A DNA stretch of 42,423 nucleotides from JAHEJB01 sp041748175 (lineage in GTDB: Bacteria > Bacteroidota > Rhodothermia > Rhodothermales > Rubricoccaceae), in assembly GCA_041748175.1 (NCBI GenBank), contig JBGTDU010000059.1:1-42423 (forward strand), read 5' to 3'. Position 1 is the first letter of the stretch; each line of letters starts with the position of its first letter. Positions 42,009 to 42,423 of this stretch are shown piece after piece. Under the pieces are notes generated by a model. It saw nothing but the letters and a program-made list of their open reading frames with translations, was not told where the DNA came from and searched no databases. A program made the translations under genes and the position numbers.

Positions 42009-42423
42009 ATGGAAACAGCGACCACACTCCCGATCACGGCCAGCGGCCCGCTCTTGCACGACGTGCTCCGCGGCCTCTCCGCGACACCGAAGACCCTTCC
42101 CAGCAAATACTTCTACGACGAGGCGGGTTCAGCGCTCTTCGAAGAGATTACAGAGCTCGAGGCCTATTACCCAACGCGGACGGAGCGGGGAATCATGGAA
42201 TCCCACATCCGCGATATGGCGGAAGCCATCGGGGGCGACTCGGTACTGATCGAGTACGGAAGCGGATCGAGCGACAAGACCCGACTCCTCCTGGACGCCT
42301 TACCGGAGCTCACAGCCTATATCCCAATTGACATTTCGGCCAAGCACCTTCGCGCTACCGTTCGGCGGCTGCGGATCGCCTACCCGCACTTGAAGATTCA
42401 ACCCGTTGCGGCTGACTATACCA
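42009..42423 (+). CDS. egtD: L-histidine N-alpha-methyltransferase EgtD (3' part outside window)
   Basis: The first 138 residues are present. They show KYFYDEAGSALFEEITELEAYYPTRTE and LIEYGSGSSDKTRLLLDA, the SAM-binding glycine loop, with YIPIDISAKHL, all hallmarks of the EgtD family (DUF2260-type). EgtD methylates histidine three times to give hercynine, the substrate of EgtB, which is just upstream. The ATG at 42009 lies 9 bp after the egtB stop. Confidence 0.95.
   Translation, partial: METATTLPITASGPLLHDVLRGLSATPKTLPSKYFYDEAGSALFEEITELEAYYPTRTERGIMESHIRDMAEAIGGDSVLIEYGSGSSDKTRLLLDALPELTAYIPIDISAKHLRATVRRLRIAYPHLKIQPVAADYT

Overview
The window looks like a chromosomal piece of a moderately GC-rich, Gram-negative member of the Rhodothermota/Bacteroidota side of the tree (Rhodothermales-like). 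The clues are a secreted protein ending in a YPNPFNP-type T9SS sorting domain, many signal-peptide enzymes (VPS10/BNR propeller, M28, M1 and M16 peptidases, an LVIVD-type propeller), a BamA-like porin, SecG, hardly any recognisable Shine-Dalgarno sequences, and several dispersed intergenic repeat families. This placement is inference from gene content; no 16S gene is present.

Layout. 1-0.2 kb: the start of an IS1182-like transposase that runs off the left edge. 0.3-9.1 kb: secreted and envelope proteins (VPS10-like propeller, YkvA/DUF1232 protein, M28 peptidase, T9SS-sorted lamin-tail-like protein, a protein with RPERAEGTE repeats, di-haem cytochrome c peroxidase). 9.2-16.9 kb: an accessory or defence-type stretch. 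It holds an MntA/HepT nucleotidyltransferase-HEPN toxin-antitoxin pair, a small unknown gene, a single-polypeptide MmeI-like restriction-methyltransferase (1146 aa), then small minus-strand genes (a membrane coiled-coil protein, a DUF2283/DUF4258-like pair and a STAS-like protein) mixed with short inverted repeats and two decayed copies of a methyltransferase 3' end. The stretch ends at tRNA-Leu(CAG).

17.1-26.9 kb: M1 aminopeptidase, tRNA-Asn(GTT), DUF411 lipoprotein, MsrA, class I glutamine amidotransferase, YheT-type hydrolase, a MITE-like element, an asparagine-synthetase-like protein without the glutaminase cysteine, an LVIVD propeller with an in-frame 75-bp duplication, and tRNA-Arg(CCT). 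27-36.1 kb: mostly housekeeping genes (UMF1/Atg22-like MFS transporter, Nif3-family protein, coiled-coil protein with a degenerate zinc ribbon, RNase P RNA, SecG, Nudix hydrolase, BamA/TamA-like protein, a small secreted protein, MutY). 36.1-42.4 kb: M16 peptidase, alpha/beta-hydrolase-OsmC fusion, then ergothioneine genes egtB and egtD (the latter cut by the window edge).

Themes. Oxidative-stress and thiol functions recur (cytochrome c peroxidase, MsrA, OsmC fusion, EgtB/EgtD, MutY, DUF411). The most unusual part is 13.9-16.7 kb, where small genes sit between short perfect inverted repeats. One of them has its stop codon inside a GCCTAAC box and a GTTAGGC box just before its start, as in integron gene cassettes, but no integrase is visible. 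No CRISPR array, prophage or rRNA operon was seen.
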